Of a DNA stretch of 64,000 bases, positions 9,884 to 18,187 are shown piece by piece; position 1 is the first letter of the stretch; every line of letters starts with the position of its first letter. The translations under genes and the position numbers were made by a program. Origin of the DNA: CAZEDU01 sp964511185 (GTDB lineage: Bacteria > Myxococcota > Myxococcia > Myxococcales > Myxococcaceae); NCBI GenBank assembly GCA_964511185.1, contig CAZEDU010000008.1, positions 1-64,000 on the forward strand. The letters run 5' to 3'. The notes beneath the pieces were generated by a model, which saw only the letters and a program-made list of their open reading frames with translations, was not told the origin of the DNA and did no database searches.

Positions 9884-10297
9884 ATGGCGAAGCGTTTTCT
9901 GGTGGTGGGGGTGGGACGGTTCGGGGCGGCGGTGGCGACGCAGCTCTCCGAGCACGGCGTCGAGGTGATTGCGGTCGACCGCGAGATGGCCGCCATCGAG
10001 CGGGTGAAGGACGCGGTGTCGATGGCCGCGCAGCTCGACTCGACCGACCCGCGGGCGCTCGACTCCATCGAAGCGAGCGCGTGTGAGTCGGCGCTGGTCG
10101 CCATCGGCGAGGACTTCGAGTCGGCGATTCTCTCCGTCGCCGCGCTCAAGGAGCTGGGGCTCAAGTCCATCGTCGCGCGGGCGCGCTCCGAGCGGGAGGC
10201 GCGCATCTTCACCGCGGTGGGCGCGAGCGAGACGGTGCTGATCGAACCGGAGATGGGAAAGATGCTCGCGCAGCGGCTGGCAGGGAGGGCGGGCTGA
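9884..10297 (+). CDS. TrkA/KtrA-like RCK_N domain protein, lacking RCK_C
   Basis: The 137-residue protein is a Rossmann fold that gates the adjacent K+ channel subunit. It has the NAD-binding motif GVGRFG at about 8-13, an acidic strand end at VIAVDRE, and LKSIVARARSE later. Usual KtrA proteins have about 220 residues and include a C-terminal RCK_C domain. Here the frame stops right after MLAQRLAG, so RCK_C is missing. GGAG precedes the ATG. The stop is 2 bp before the pterin dehydratase gene, so the three genes look like one operon. Confidence 0.88.
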   Translation: MAKRFLVVGVGRFGAAVATQLSEHGVEVIAVDREMAAIERVKDAVSMAAQLDSTDPRALDSIEASACESALVAIGEDFESAILSVAALKELGLKSIVARARSEREARIFTAVGASETVLIEPEMGKMLAQRLAGRAG

Positions 10298-10299
10298 CC

Positions 10300-10599
10300 A
10301 TGGGCTACGACCGCACGCCGCTCCCGGCCGAGGAGCTGGCCATGTTTCTGCGCGCCCACCCGGCGTGGCGGCAGGTGGGCGCCGCGATCGAGCGCACGTA
10401 CGAGCTGCCGAGCTTTCCCAAGGCCATCGAGTTCGTGACGCGCGTGGCCCAGGTGGCCGAGGCGCACGACCACCACCCCGACATCGACATCCGCTTCTCC
10501 AAGGTGAAGTTGTCGCTCACCACGCACGACGCCGGGGGGCTGACGTTTCGGGATCCGCTCGTGGCGGCGGCGTGTGACGCCATGCACCAGGTCACTTGA
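10300..10599 (+). CDS. Pterin-4a-carbinolamine dehydratase
   Basis: The 99-residue protein matches the PCD/DCoH family in length and motif, including the signature EAHDHHPDIDI (residues about 53-63), then LSLTTHD and GGLTFRDP. The family dehydrates 4a-hydroxytetrahydropterin, usually to recycle the cofactor of aromatic amino acid hydroxylases. It is also used in molybdopterin metabolism. Its start is 2 bp after the RCK_N gene stop, so it is co-transcribed with potassium uptake genes. No functional link between the two is known to me. Confidence 0.9.
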   Translation: MGYDRTPLPAEELAMFLRAHPAWRQVGAAIERTYELPSFPKAIEFVTRVAQVAEAHDHHPDIDIRFSKVKLSLTTHDAGGLTFRDPLVAAACDAMHQVT

Positions 10600-10690
10600 G
10601 TCCCCGAAACCTTCGAGGCGCACGACGGAGTGGAAGGGAGGACTGGCCTCGGGAAAACCGGGGACAGTCCCCTTCAGGGACGGTCCCCGG
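10600..10690. repeat. Degenerate REP element overlapping the dapE 3' end
   Basis: Positions 10658-10690 hold two tandem near-palindromes (GGGGACAGTCCCC and GGGACGGTCCC). Read on the minus strand, the adjoining sequence to about 10600 matches the internal spacer of the 6643-6770 element at its start (CCCCGGTTTTCCCGAGG against CCCCGGTCTTCCCAAGG). The far arm is decayed. The element supplies the dapE stop codon and last few codons. Confidence 0.65.
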
Positions 10691-11759
10691 TGAGGAACTT
10701 TTCCAGGATGCGGTAGGCGTGGAGCAGCGCGGGAATCGACGCGCTCTCGTTCGCCTGGTGCGCCTGCGCGGTCTCGCCCGGCCCGAAGTTCACCGCGTCT
10801 ACCCCGAGCTCGGAGAAGCGCGCCACGTCGGTCCACGCCTGTTTCGACTGCGGCGCCGCGCCGCTCACCTGGGCGAGCTTTTGAAAGAGCGGATTGTCCG
10901 CGCACACGCGGCCCGAAGGAGACAGGTCGGTGAACTCGAGCGCGGCGCGGCCGGCCACCCAGCGCCGAACGTCCTCTTGCGCCTCGGCCAACGACTTGCC
11001 CGGCGCGAAGCGGTAGTTGAGGTTCAGCTCGAACGCGTCCGGCACCACGTTTCGCGCGCGGCCACCGCTCGCCAGCGTCACGCTCATCACCTCGTAGTAG
11101 GTGAAGCCGTGCGTGGTGACCTCGCGCCGCGGCGCCTGCAGCAGCTCCGCCAAGAGCGGCCCCGCCTTGTGCACCGCGTTCTCTCCCTGCCACGGACGCG
11201 CGGAGTGCGCGCTCTTGCCTTGAAGTCTCACCTTCGCGTGGAGCGAGCCGACGCAGCCGACTTGCACCACGTTGTCGGTCGGCTCCATCGCGATGCCCAG
11301 GCGCAGCCGCTTGAGCGCGGGCACCGCGGCGAGCAGCGGCCCCAGCCCGTTCTCGAGGTACGGCCCTTCCTCGCGCTCGTAGAGGACGAGGACCAGGTTG
11401 TACGGCAGCGACGGGAGCGGGAGCGCCTCGGCGAGCGCCATCATCACCGCGAGCCCGCCCTTCATGTCCGAGCTGCCCAGGCCGAACAGCCGGTCGCCTT
11501 CGATGCGCGGCGGGCCGTCGCCCGGGTGAGCGGGGACCGTATCGAGGTGACCGACCAGCCCGACCGCGGGCCGCGGGTCGTCCAGGTCGCCGACCACCAG
11601 GGAGTGCGAGCGACGAAACACCGCCGGCTTCGACGGCAGCCCGCGCGCCCAGGCCTCGACGTGGTCGGCGATGGCCTTCTCATCTCCAATCACGCTGGAG
11701 ATGCGGCAGAGCGCGAGCGCGCGCTCCGCCAAACCCGCCGCGAGGTCCGAGTCGCCCAC
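10674..11759 (-). CDS. dapE: Succinyl-diaminopimelate desuccinylase (M20 family)
   Basis: The 361-residue metallopeptidase-fold enzyme hydrolyses N-succinyl-LL-diaminopimelate in lysine and peptidoglycan synthesis. Zinc-site motifs are visible: GHLDTVPAH with the metal His/Asp, GLGSSDMKGG, the EREEGPY glutamates, and a late His in AQAHQANE. The start is taken as GTG at 11757-11759, 2 bp after the dapD stop, which removes an upstream extension that overlaps dapD. The last residues (TGDRP) come from a REP palindrome. DapE follows dapD on the same strand. Confidence 0.92.
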   Translation of the reverse strand: MGDSDLAAGLAERALALCRISSVIGDEKAIADHVEAWARGLPSKPAVFRRSHSLVVGDLDDPRPAVGLVGHLDTVPAHPGDGPPRIEGDRLFGLGSSDMKGGLAVMMALAEALPLPSLPYNLVLVLYEREEGPYLENGLGPLLAAVPALKRLRLGIAMEPTDNVVQVGCVGSLHAKVRLQGKSAHSARPWQGENAVHKAGPLLAELLQAPRREVTTHGFTYYEVMSVTLASGGRARNVVPDAFELNLNYRFAPGKSLAEAQEDVRRWVAGRAALEFTDLSPSGRVCADNPLFQKLAQVSGAAPQSKQAWTDVARFSELGVDAVNFGPGETAQAHQANESASIPALLHAYRILEKFLTGDRP

Positions 11760-11761
11760 GG

Positions 11762-12577
<816 letters not shown>

Positions 12578-12594
12578 GACCGGGCGAATAGCAC

Positions 12595-13014
12595 TCAGGT
12601 TCCGATGAAGTGAAGCGCGACCTCTCGCGTGTGTCCGGCCGTTCGGTGCTCGTACAGGTACAGCCCCTGCCAAGTGCCGAGCGCCAGCCGGCCGTCTCGC
12701 ACCGGGATGGACAGCTGCGTCTGCGTGAGCGCCGCGCGGACGTGCGAGGGCATGTCGTCGGGGCCCTCCGCGTCGTGCTGGAACATCGGGTCGCCGTCCG
12801 GCACCAACTTGGCGAAGAAGCGCTCCAGGTCGGCGCGCACGTCCGGGTCGGCGTTCTCTTGGATGAGCAAGCTCGCCGAGGTGTGCCGCACGAAGGCAGT
12901 GAACAGCCCGTCCTTCGCCTGGTGCGCGCTCAAAAACGCCGCCGCGTCCGAGGTGAACGCGGTGAGCCCGCGGCCCCGCGTTCGAATCGACAAGGAACGA
13001 AAGTGCTGGCGCAT
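12595..13014 (-). CDS. YjbQ/UPF0047 family protein
   Basis: The 139-residue protein has the UPF0047 landmarks: FVRHTSASLLIQEN near residues 42-55, DPDVRADLE, PSHVRAAL near 90, and the C-terminal LGTWQGLYLYEHR and R.V.LHFIG. The family is a small trimer, annotated in places as secondary thiamine-phosphate synthase. The true substrate is unsettled. It lies 17 bp upstream of dapD on the same strand and may share its transcript. The start is ATG at 13014. Confidence 0.9.
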   Translation of the reverse strand: MRQHFRSLSIRTRGRGLTAFTSDAAAFLSAHQAKDGLFTAFVRHTSASLLIQENADPDVRADLERFFAKLVPDGDPMFQHDAEGPDDMPSHVRAALTQTQLSIPVRDGRLALGTWQGLYLYEHRTAGHTREVALHFIGT

Positions 13015-13075
13015 GCGAAGCAGCGTCTTGCCACCCGCCGGACCAAAAACCTAGGGTCGGCGGAAAGGCGGAGCC

Positions 13076-13687
13076 ATGAAAATTGCCGTGCTCGGCGCGA
13101 CGGGAAAGACAGGCCGGTTGTTTGTCGAGCAGGCGCTCGCTGCGGGTCACGAGCTCAAGGTGCTCGCGCGCAACCCGGCGGCGCTGCCGGCTCAGCAGGC
13201 TCGACTCGAAATCATTCAAGGCGACGCGGCCGATGCCACAGCCGTCGCTCGACTGGTGGAGGGCACCGACGCGGTCGTCTCCGCGCTCGGGCCGACCAAA
13301 ACGCAGAAAGACATCTGCAGCCAGGCGACTCAGAACGTGCTCGCGGCAAAGCCCAAGCGGTACGTCGCGGTCTCCGGCGCCGGCATCGACTGGCCGGGGG
13401 ACAAGAAAGATCTGCCGGCCAAGCTGATCTCCATGATGATTCGACTGCTCGCGAAAGAGGTCTTCGAAGACAAGGCGCGCGAGGCCGCGCTGATTCGAGC
13501 AAGCGACGTTCCTTTCGTGCTCGTTCGCGCGCCTCGGCTGGTGGATGCCGCAGGAACCGGCTCGCCGCGCGTCGGCCTCGAGCGTTCGCCCGGCGCCACC
13601 TTGCCGCGCGCTGACTTGGCGCGCTTCCTGTTGTCGTGCCTGACGAGCGAGACGTATTGGGGCAAGGCTCCGTTCGTCGCCGCCTGA
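13076..13687 (+). CDS. NAD(P)H-binding SDR-like protein (NmrA/BVR-B type)
   Basis: This 203-residue atypical short-chain dehydrogenase begins with the nucleotide motif VLGATGKTG (residues 5-13). It then has DAVVSALGPT and YVAVSGAGI, typical of NmrA-like or flavin/biliverdin reductase B-like proteins. The classical YxxxK pair is not evident. The product is probably a cytoplasmic oxidoreductase or redox sensor of unknown substrate. GGCGGAG precedes the ATG, and a TAGGGT hexamer lies at 13052-13057. Confidence 0.85.
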   Translation: MKIAVLGATGKTGRLFVEQALAAGHELKVLARNPAALPAQQARLEIIQGDAADATAVARLVEGTDAVVSALGPTKTQKDICSQATQNVLAAKPKRYVAVSGAGIDWPGDKKDLPAKLISMMIRLLAKEVFEDKAREAALIRASDVPFVLVRAPRLVDAAGTGSPRVGLERSPGATLPRADLARFLLSCLTSETYWGKAPFVAA

Positions 13688-13736
13688 AACGGCACCGCTT
13701 TGCCGAAGACACGCCTCTTCGGGCATGGTGGGCTCG

Positions 13737-15194
13737 ATGAAAAAGAAGAGCCTCGTTCGACTCCCGCGCCGTCGCGTGCTGCAGGCGGGCACCGCGGCAG
13801 CTGCCGCCTTCACGCTCCCTTCCGGCCTGTTCGGCTGCGGCCCGCAGAAACCGACCGGGCGCGTCCCGAAAACGATTGACCCCCAGCCGTACGACAACGC
13901 AGTGCGGGTCGCCTTCGCTCCCGCCGCCATCGCCGAGGACGGCGACCGCTTCCCGATGGGCGTGCAGGCCGGCGCGATGCGCGCGCTGTCGGTGCTCTTG
14001 TGGACCCAGACCGACAGCACGGCCCCCACCCGGCTGCGCGTGTGGCGCGAGGTCGAAGAGGAAGGCCAGGTCGCGCTGGTGAAAGACGAGCCGGTCGCCG
14101 CGGACGCGAACGGCTTCATCCACGTCCCGACGCAAGGGCTCGCGCCTGCCACCGTGTACCGCTACGGCTTCTTCTCGGACGACCTGACGGTGCGCGGCGG
14201 CCTCGGCCGTTTCCGCACCGCGTACCCGGACGACTGGCGCGAGCCGCTCACCTTCAGCGCCACCGCCTGCACGCACTACCGCAACATGCCGTTCAGGACG
14301 CTCGCGCGCTCGGCGTCGGAGGAGCTGGACCTGTTCCTGCACTTGGGAGACATCTCGTACAACGACGAGGCGAACTACCCGGACGACTTCCGCCGGCTGT
14401 GGCGCCGGACGCTGCAGGACGAAGGCTACCGCGCGCTCTTGTCGAGCACCGGCTGGTACGCGTGTTGGGACGACCACGAGACCAGCAACAACTTGAACCC
14501 CGAGCGCGAGGCGCACGACCCGCGGCGGCTCAACGCGGCGGTCGACTCGTTCTACGAGGCGCTCGCGGTGGAGCGCGGGGAGAGCGGACGCCACTACAAG
14601 AGCTACCGCTGGGGACAGACCGCCGAGTTCTTCGTGCTCGACTGCCGCACCGAGCGGAAGCCCTCGACGCGCGAGACCGCCGATGCGGAGTACCTCTCGC
14701 CCGAGCAGCTCGCATGGCTCACCGCCGGACTCGCAGCGAGCCCGGCGCATTTCAAGATCGTCTTGAACTCGGTGCCCATCGCCGCGCTGCCGCCCGTCTG
14801 GGTCGACTTGGGAGACCGCTGGCAGGGCTACCCGGCGCAGCGCGAGAAGCTGCTCTCGTTCATTGATCAGCACGCCATCGAGAACGTGTGGTTCATCGCC
14901 GGCGACTTCCACATGGGGATGATTCACCGGGTGGAGGCCGACGGGCCGCGCCGCCGCATGTGGGAGATCTGCGCGGGGCCCGGGGGCAACGCCAACAACC
15001 CGCTCTCGCTTCTGCTCAACGACCCGCAGAACCGCGCCTACGCGTTCCCCGCCAAGCAGTTCGAGTACGCCTCCGGGGCGCTCGGCACGACATTCTTCAC
15101 GCTCGACCCCGAGGAAAACTCGATGCGGGTGCGGTTCATCGACCCGGCGACCGGCGAGGTCCGCTACGACGGGACGCTCCGCCAAGAGGCGTGA
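13737..15194 (+). CDS. PhoD-like metallophosphatase, Tat lipoprotein
   Basis: The product of about 485 residues belongs to the PhoD-like alkaline phosphatase/phosphodiesterase family. Its N-terminus has a twin-arginine motif (PRRRVLQAG), a hydrophobic AAAAAFTLPS run, and a lipobox-like LFGC. Metal-binding blocks follow: ATACTHY, LDLFLHLGDISYND, WDDHETSNN and AGDFHMG. It is probably exported folded and anchored, releasing phosphate from esters. I prefer the ATG at 13737, which has GGTGGG upstream. An in-frame ATG at 13725 is the alternative. Confidence 0.88.
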   Translation: MKKKSLVRLPRRRVLQAGTAAAAAFTLPSGLFGCGPQKPTGRVPKTIDPQPYDNAVRVAFAPAAIAEDGDRFPMGVQAGAMRALSVLLWTQTDSTAPTRLRVWREVEEEGQVALVKDEPVAADANGFIHVPTQGLAPATVYRYGFFSDDLTVRGGLGRFRTAYPDDWREPLTFSATACTHYRNMPFRTLARSASEELDLFLHLGDISYNDEANYPDDFRRLWRRTLQDEGYRALLSSTGWYACWDDHETSNNLNPEREAHDPRRLNAAVDSFYEALAVERGESGRHYKSYRWGQTAEFFVLDCRTERKPSTRETADAEYLSPEQLAWLTAGLAASPAHFKIVLNSVPIAALPPVWVDLGDRWQGYPAQREKLLSFIDQHAIENVWFIAGDFHMGMIHRVEADGPRRRMWEICAGPGGNANNPLSLLLNDPQNRAYAFPAKQFEYASGALGTTFFTLDPEENSMRVRFIDPATGEVRYDGTLRQEA

Positions 15195-15244
15195 CGGGGT
15201 TGGGGACGAGGGCGGGTCCCCGTGCTAAAGACGCCGTCCTTCTC

Positions 15245-15778
15245 ATGGCCGCCAAGCCCAAGAACAAGAAGCGACGCGCCGAAGGCGCCGCGCCCATCGT
15301 CGGCATCATCATGGGCAGCCAGTCGGACCTGGAGACGATGCGCCACGCCGCCGACGCGCTCGACCGGCTCGAGGTGCCCTACGAGCTGAAAGTCGTCAGC
15401 GCGCACCGCACGCCCGACTGGATGTTCGAGTACGCGAAGACGGCGGCCGCGCGCGGGCTGCGCGTCATCATCGCCGGCGCGGGCGGCGCCGCGCACTTGC
15501 CCGGCATGGTCTCGGCGCTGACGCCGCTGCCGGTCCTCGGGGTGCCGGTGAAGTCGAAGGCGCTGCAGGGGCTCGACAGCCTCCTGTCCATCGTGCAGAT
15601 GCCGGCCGGCGTGCCGACCGCCACCTTCGCCATCGGCGACGCGGGGGCGGCGAACGCGGCGCTCTTCGCGGCGCGGGTGTTGGCGCTGCACGACGCCAAG
15701 CTGGCCGCCCGGCTCGAGAACCACCGCACCGACGCGGAGGGCCGCGTGCTCGGCACCGACCTGTCGGAGCAGGGCTAG
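15245..15778 (+). CDS. purE: N5-carboxyaminoimidazole ribonucleotide mutase
   Basis: PurE converts N5-CAIR to CAIR in purine synthesis. The 177-residue protein has the class I motifs GIIMGSQSDLETM (about 20-32), VVSAHRTPDWM with the active-site His, and GAGGAAHLPGM. A basic N-terminal tail (AAKPKNKKRR) precedes the core. The start is ATG at 15245. Its stop is immediately followed by the ATG of purK, which implies tight coupling. Confidence 0.95.
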   Translation: MAAKPKNKKRRAEGAAPIVGIIMGSQSDLETMRHAADALDRLEVPYELKVVSAHRTPDWMFEYAKTAAARGLRVIIAGAGGAAHLPGMVSALTPLPVLGVPVKSKALQGLDSLLSIVQMPAGVPTATFAIGDAGAANAALFAARVLALHDAKLAARLENHRTDAEGRVLGTDLSEQG

Positions 15779-16927
15779 ATGCGGGTCGGCATTCTGGGCG
15801 GCGGACAGCTCGGGCTGATGCTGGCCGAAGCGCTGCAGCGGCTCGACGCCGAGGTGCGCCTGCTCGACTCCGACGTCGACTGCCCCGCCGCCCAGCGGCT
15901 GCGCGGCTTCGTCGCCGGCCGGGTGGAGGACGTGGCGGCGCTCTCGTCGTTCGCCGGCGGCGTCGACGTGCTCACCTTCGAGTCCGAGAACATCGCCTCC
16001 GAGCCGCTCGAAGCGCTGTCCCAGGCGCGCTTCGTCCCGAGCTTGGAGGTGCTGCAAGTCTGTCAGGACCGCATTTGCGAGAAGGGCTTCCTCATCCGCC
16101 ACGGCATTCCGTGCGTGCGGCACGCGCCCGTCGCCGCGGGCGAGTCGGTCCGGGAGGCGGCGAAGCGCTTCGGCTTCCCCGCCATTCTGAAGACCGCGCG
16201 CGGCGGCTACGACGGCAAGGGCCAGTGGCTGTTGCGGTCGGAAGCCGACCTGCCCAAGGACCTGGACGGCGCCGCGCCGATGGGCTTCGTGTTGGAAGAG
16301 CAGGTCGAGCTGATGGCCGAGCTGTCGTGCATCGTCGGGCGGTCGCGGCGGGGAGAGGAGGTCACCTTCCCCGTCTTCGAGAACGAGCACCGCGCGCACG
16401 TGCTCGACGTGACGCTCCTGCCCGCGCGGCTGCCGCGCGAAGTGCAGGACCAGGCGCGCCGCATCGCGCTCCAGCTCGCGCGCGCGTTCGACCTGGAAGG
16501 GCTGCTCACCATCGAGTTCTTCTGGGCCCGCAGCCAAGGCCGCGCGCCCGCGCTGTACGTGAACGAGCTGGCGCCCCGGCCTCACAACTCCGGTCACGTC
16601 ACGCGCATCGCCACGACCCTGAGCCAGTTCGACGTGCTCGCGCGCATCCTGGTGGGCGCGCCGCTGTTCGTGCCCGAGCTGGTGGCGCCCGGCGCATTCT
16701 GCATGGGGAACCTGCTCGGCGACGTGTGGCTCGCGCAGGGACGGCAGGCGCTCGACGTGTCGGCGTGGCGTGGCTTCTCGCAAGTGCGCGAGCTGTACCT
16801 GTACGGGAAGAAGGAGCCCCGGCCGAAGCGGAAGATGGGGCACTTTCTGCTCCACGCGCAGAGCAGCGAAGAGGCGCTGACGGGCGCGAGGGCGTTCCGT
16901 CAGGCGTTGATGCAGCGGCCTTCGTGA
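15779..16927 (+). CDS. purK: N5-carboxyaminoimidazole ribonucleotide synthase
   Basis: This ATP-grasp enzyme makes N5-CAIR from AIR, bicarbonate and ATP. At 382 residues it is full length. It opens with GILGGGQLGLMLAEA, and the ATP-grasp features KTARGGYDGKGQW, VLEEQVE, FFW and VNELAPRPHNSGH are in order. It starts with no gap after the purE stop, the usual purEK pair. The convergent lipase gene ends 9 bp beyond. Confidence 0.95.
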   Translation: MRVGILGGGQLGLMLAEALQRLDAEVRLLDSDVDCPAAQRLRGFVAGRVEDVAALSSFAGGVDVLTFESENIASEPLEALSQARFVPSLEVLQVCQDRICEKGFLIRHGIPCVRHAPVAAGESVREAAKRFGFPAILKTARGGYDGKGQWLLRSEADLPKDLDGAAPMGFVLEEQVELMAELSCIVGRSRRGEEVTFPVFENEHRAHVLDVTLLPARLPREVQDQARRIALQLARAFDLEGLLTIEFFWARSQGRAPALYVNELAPRPHNSGHVTRIATTLSQFDVLARILVGAPLFVPELVAPGAFCMGNLLGDVWLAQGRQALDVSAWRGFSQVRELYLYGKKEPRPKRKMGHFLLHAQSSEEALTGARAFRQALMQRPS

Positions 16928-16936
16928 CCTGAGAGC

Positions 16937-17860
16937 TTAGCTGCCCGTCACCAAACGCAGCTGCTCGGCCGCGGTCTTGTCCCTGAGCGCCATGTGCTTC
17001 ATCCCGGGCAGCACCACTTCGCCGTCTTGGCGCGGAATGCGCGAGGTCGGCGCGCCGTAAACGAGCCCTTGGCCCGCCGGCGCTCCGAGGTTCACCAGCT
17101 CGTCGTTGGGAGACCAAATCGAATACACGCGCTGGCCTTCGCGCGTCGAATCTCGGTTGAGCGACTCGAGGTACCGCGAGCGGCCCGTGACGCCCAGCGG
17201 CGTCCACACACCTGGGAAGAAACCGTCGACCGCGTTCGCCGTCGGCACGGCGGGCGCGAAGAACGCCGAAGTCAGCCCGCGGTTCGCTCCGGCGATGCCG
17301 ATGAAAGCGTCGACGCGCGAGGTGAGCGGCGGGCCCAAGTCGTAGCGGCCATCGAGCGCGCGCCCTTCGCCGCCCTTGATCGCTTTGCGCGCCAGCGTCA
17401 CGCCCATCGAGTGGCTGATCAGATCGACCTTCTTCGCGCCGGTGTACTCGAGCACCGCTTTGATGAACGCGCGCAGCTCGGTCAGGTAAGCGCGCGAATG
17501 CGTCTGTCGGCTGGCGAGCAGCGGATTGGCGGGCCCCCAGGTGAAGCCATAGAGCTCGGCAGGCTGGTAGCCCGCTTCGCGGAACGCTCGGTACGACGCG
17601 TTCCACCCCGAGGCTTGATCCGAATTGCCGTGCACGAAGATGACCGGCTGCCGGCGAACCGGCTCGCCGGGCCGGGCGCGGCCTCCGAAAGCCGAGTGCG
17701 TCCCTTGCGCGAATCGGTGCGCGCTCCGCCCACGGCTTCCAAGCCACGACGAGAAGTCGGCGCTGAAGCGGCTGCGCGGCGACAGCGACTCCACCGCCGC
17801 GGCATGGACCTTGGCGGCGACGCGGCCGGTGGGCACGGCGGTGGCAAGAATCGGCGGCAC
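16937..17860 (-). CDS. Lipase, class 2-like alpha/beta hydrolase
   Basis: The 307-residue protein has the lipase oxyanion motif VIFVHGN (about 73-79), a Gly-Trp-Asn block like Lipase_2 family members, and nucleophile SHSMG with Ser151. A late acid region IWSPNDE and a His in GMKHMAL complete a plausible triad. The N-terminal 60 residues are Ala/Ser/Arg-rich without an obvious signal peptide, so export is uncertain. The substrate is probably an acylglycerol or ester. Confidence 0.8.
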   Translation of the reverse strand: MPPILATAVPTGRVAAKVHAAAVESLSPRSRFSADFSSWLGSRGRSAHRFAQGTHSAFGGRARPGEPVRRQPVIFVHGNSDQASGWNASYRAFREAGYQPAELYGFTWGPANPLLASRQTHSRAYLTELRAFIKAVLEYTGAKKVDLISHSMGVTLARKAIKGGEGRALDGRYDLGPPLTSRVDAFIGIAGANRGLTSAFFAPAVPTANAVDGFFPGVWTPLGVTGRSRYLESLNRDSTREGQRVYSIWSPNDELVNLGAPAGQGLVYGAPTSRIPRQDGEVVLPGMKHMALRDKTAAEQLRLVTGS

Positions 17861-17902
17861 TCTGAGTTATCCGTCTGAATTCCGAAGAAGTTTCGCGGCT
17901 GA

Positions 17903-17991
17903 GGGCCCTGAGGGAGCGGGGGGCTGGATTGTCAGGCGCTCGGGCGAACGCCGACGAGCGGTGCCGCGTCTCGGGCCGGGGGTTTGTCGCG
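17903..17991. repeat. Dispersed repeat, copy 2
   Basis: This copy aligns with 2324-2409. The best conserved part is AGCGGTGCCGCGTCTC and CCGGGGG.TTGTCGCG at its right end. It is followed 12 bp later by the 18004-18047 hairpin, which copy 1 lacks. Confidence 0.55.
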
Positions 17992-18003
17992 GCTTGGCAG
18001 GCG

Positions 18004-18047
18004 GTGGGCGTGAAATCGGTTGCTCCAGCGACGTTTTTCACGCCCAC
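18004..18047. repeat. Perfect 12-bp inverted repeat hairpin
   Basis: GTGGGCGTGAAA (18004-18015) is the exact reverse complement of 18036-18047. A second stem inside the loop pairs GTTGCT with AGCGAC, with one G-T pair. It lies in the intergenic spacer and could be a terminator for the upstream minus-strand gene or part of a mobile palindromic repeat. Confidence 0.6.
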
Positions 18048-18187
18048 TGCGCGCTCCCGGTCGAACGGGCACCCACCGCCGTTCAGCGGTCGCGTCTTGG
18101 CGTGCGCACGGGCCATTGAAGCGCAAGCGAACCAGTGACCCAGTCCACGCTCCCCATCCAGGCCCGGCCGCGAAGCCCACAGTGGCG

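Larger units (their letters stand above)
17861..18187. other. Intergenic spacer with repeat and hairpin
   Basis: These 327 bp separate the lipase start from the 3' end of the calpain-like peptidase gene. They hold a dispersed repeat (17903-17991) and a long perfect hairpin (18004-18047). A short frame crosses it in each direction, but I see no protein-like sequence or ribosome site. Confidence 0.6.

Noticed and set aside
17929..18138. Short plus-strand frame in the 17861-18187 spacer
   Set aside because: It reads through the dispersed repeat and the hairpin, has no ribosome site, and the opposite frame is equally open.
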